Origin: Photorhabdus cinerea
GTDB taxonomy: Bacteria; Pseudomonadota; Gammaproteobacteria; Enterobacterales; Enterobacteriaceae
Assembly (NCBI RefSeq): GCF_011189575.1
Contig: NZ_PUJW01000056.1
Coordinates: 1-6,323, forward strand
Direction of reading: 5' to 3'
Length of the DNA stretch: 6,323 nt
The translations under genes were made by a program, and so were the position numbers. The notes beneath the pieces were generated by a model. The model searched no databases and was not told the DNA's origin. It saw only the letters and a list, made by a program, of their open reading frames with translations. Position 1 is the stretch's first letter, and each line of letters begins with the position of its first letter. Of the stretch, positions 5,969 through 6,323 are shown piece after piece.

Positions 5969-6323
5969 TACTGATCATCCTTCATTGGACAGTGCGCGAC
6001 GAACAGGGAGCCGGCACTGGCGGCGGCCTGTAAAATCGCCGGATTCGCCGGTTGCAATAAGTCCCCCGGGCTGCCACCGGAATTGAGATTAATGGCCGGG
6101 CCTTTGATATCAACGCCCCCGGCATGAATGACGATAAAATTACCGCCGACTCGCAGGCTGATTTTGCTGCCACTTTGCACAGTGAGGTCGCCGTTCGCGT
6201 CAACACTGAATACGCCCTGGATTTTTTGGGCCACATCACCTTTGACCTGCAAGGCGTTGTCACCGTCAATCTGGGCAAGATAGTTCCCGGTCGTTTTATG
6301 CTCCTGTTGCCCTTCTACGGTTA
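5968..6323 (-). CDS. vgrG: VgrG spike protein, C-terminal fragment (runs off the right edge)
   Basis: The last 117 codons of a VgrG are visible; the frame stays open to the window edge, so the gene continues upstream. The fragment starts T-V-E-G-Q-Q-E-H-K-T and shows the repeating strands of the gp5-like beta-prism needle (GDNALQVKGD, IQGVFSVDANGDLTV). It then has the very typical S-G-S-K-I-S-L, G-G-N-F-I-V-I, G-G-V-D-I-K-G and I-N-L-N-S-G-G-S at the end of the needle. A tail of about 38 residues follows (from P-G-D-L-L-Q to K-D-D-Q), rich in alanine. Such tails after the needle are where DUF4123 adaptors and their effectors dock, and the adaptor gene begins on the vgrG stop codon. There is no added effector domain, so this VgrG carries cargo non-covalently. 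The TTG at 6252 is an internal codon, not a start. Confidence 0.95.
   Translation of the reverse strand, partial: TVEGQQEHKTTGNYLAQIDGDNALQVKGDVAQKIQGVFSVDANGDLTVQSGSKISLRVGGNFIVIHAGGVDIKGPAINLNSGGSPGDLLQPANPAILQAAASAGSLFVAHCPMKDDQ

Noticed and set aside
5982..6278. Second minus-strand open frame of 98 codons overlapping the VgrG end
   Set aside because: It is out of frame with the clear VgrG beta-prism sequence and ends without any family resemblance.

Overview
The window holds an effector module of a type VI secretion system (T6SS), with every recognisable gene on the minus strand. The VgrG, DUF4123 adaptor and PAAR sequences, together with the base composition, suggest a gammaproteobacterium of the order Enterobacterales. 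A Photorhabdus/Xenorhabdus/Proteus-like (Morganellaceae) host is my best guess, from the style of the proteins only.

Reading in the direction of transcription (right to left): the C-terminal end of a first VgrG spike protein enters at the right edge. It is coupled through a TAATG overlap to a DUF4123 adaptor/chaperone gene. A 532-residue putative effector of no family I recognise follows, and then a Sec-exported 339-residue protein that is the probable cognate immunity protein. A good intrinsic terminator closes this four-gene operon. Next comes a second, distantly related exported protein of 326 residues, probably an extra immunity gene, in markedly more AT-rich DNA.

The roughly 930 bases between that gene and the PAAR gene contain no intact gene but are not empty. 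By translating and comparing with the neighbours I find three decayed pieces: (i) about 100 codons homologous to the C-terminal region of the 532-residue effector, without the rest of the gene; (ii) directly downstream of it, a third copy of the immunity gene with a frameshift and an internal deletion of roughly 630 bases; (iii) the last 26 codons of a fourth copy. The left end carries a standalone PAAR spike-tip gene followed by the start of a second vgrG, whose first 26 codons are visible and preceded by a strong ribosome binding site.

I infer that the locus works as a cargo site: VgrG plus adaptor load the effector onto the spike, and the exported proteins protect the producer and kin in the periplasm. 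Earlier effector/immunity pairs appear to have been displaced and left as a graded graveyard of immunity copies and one orphan effector C-terminus. The effector and immunity families, and this graveyard, are the parts most likely to be undescribed.
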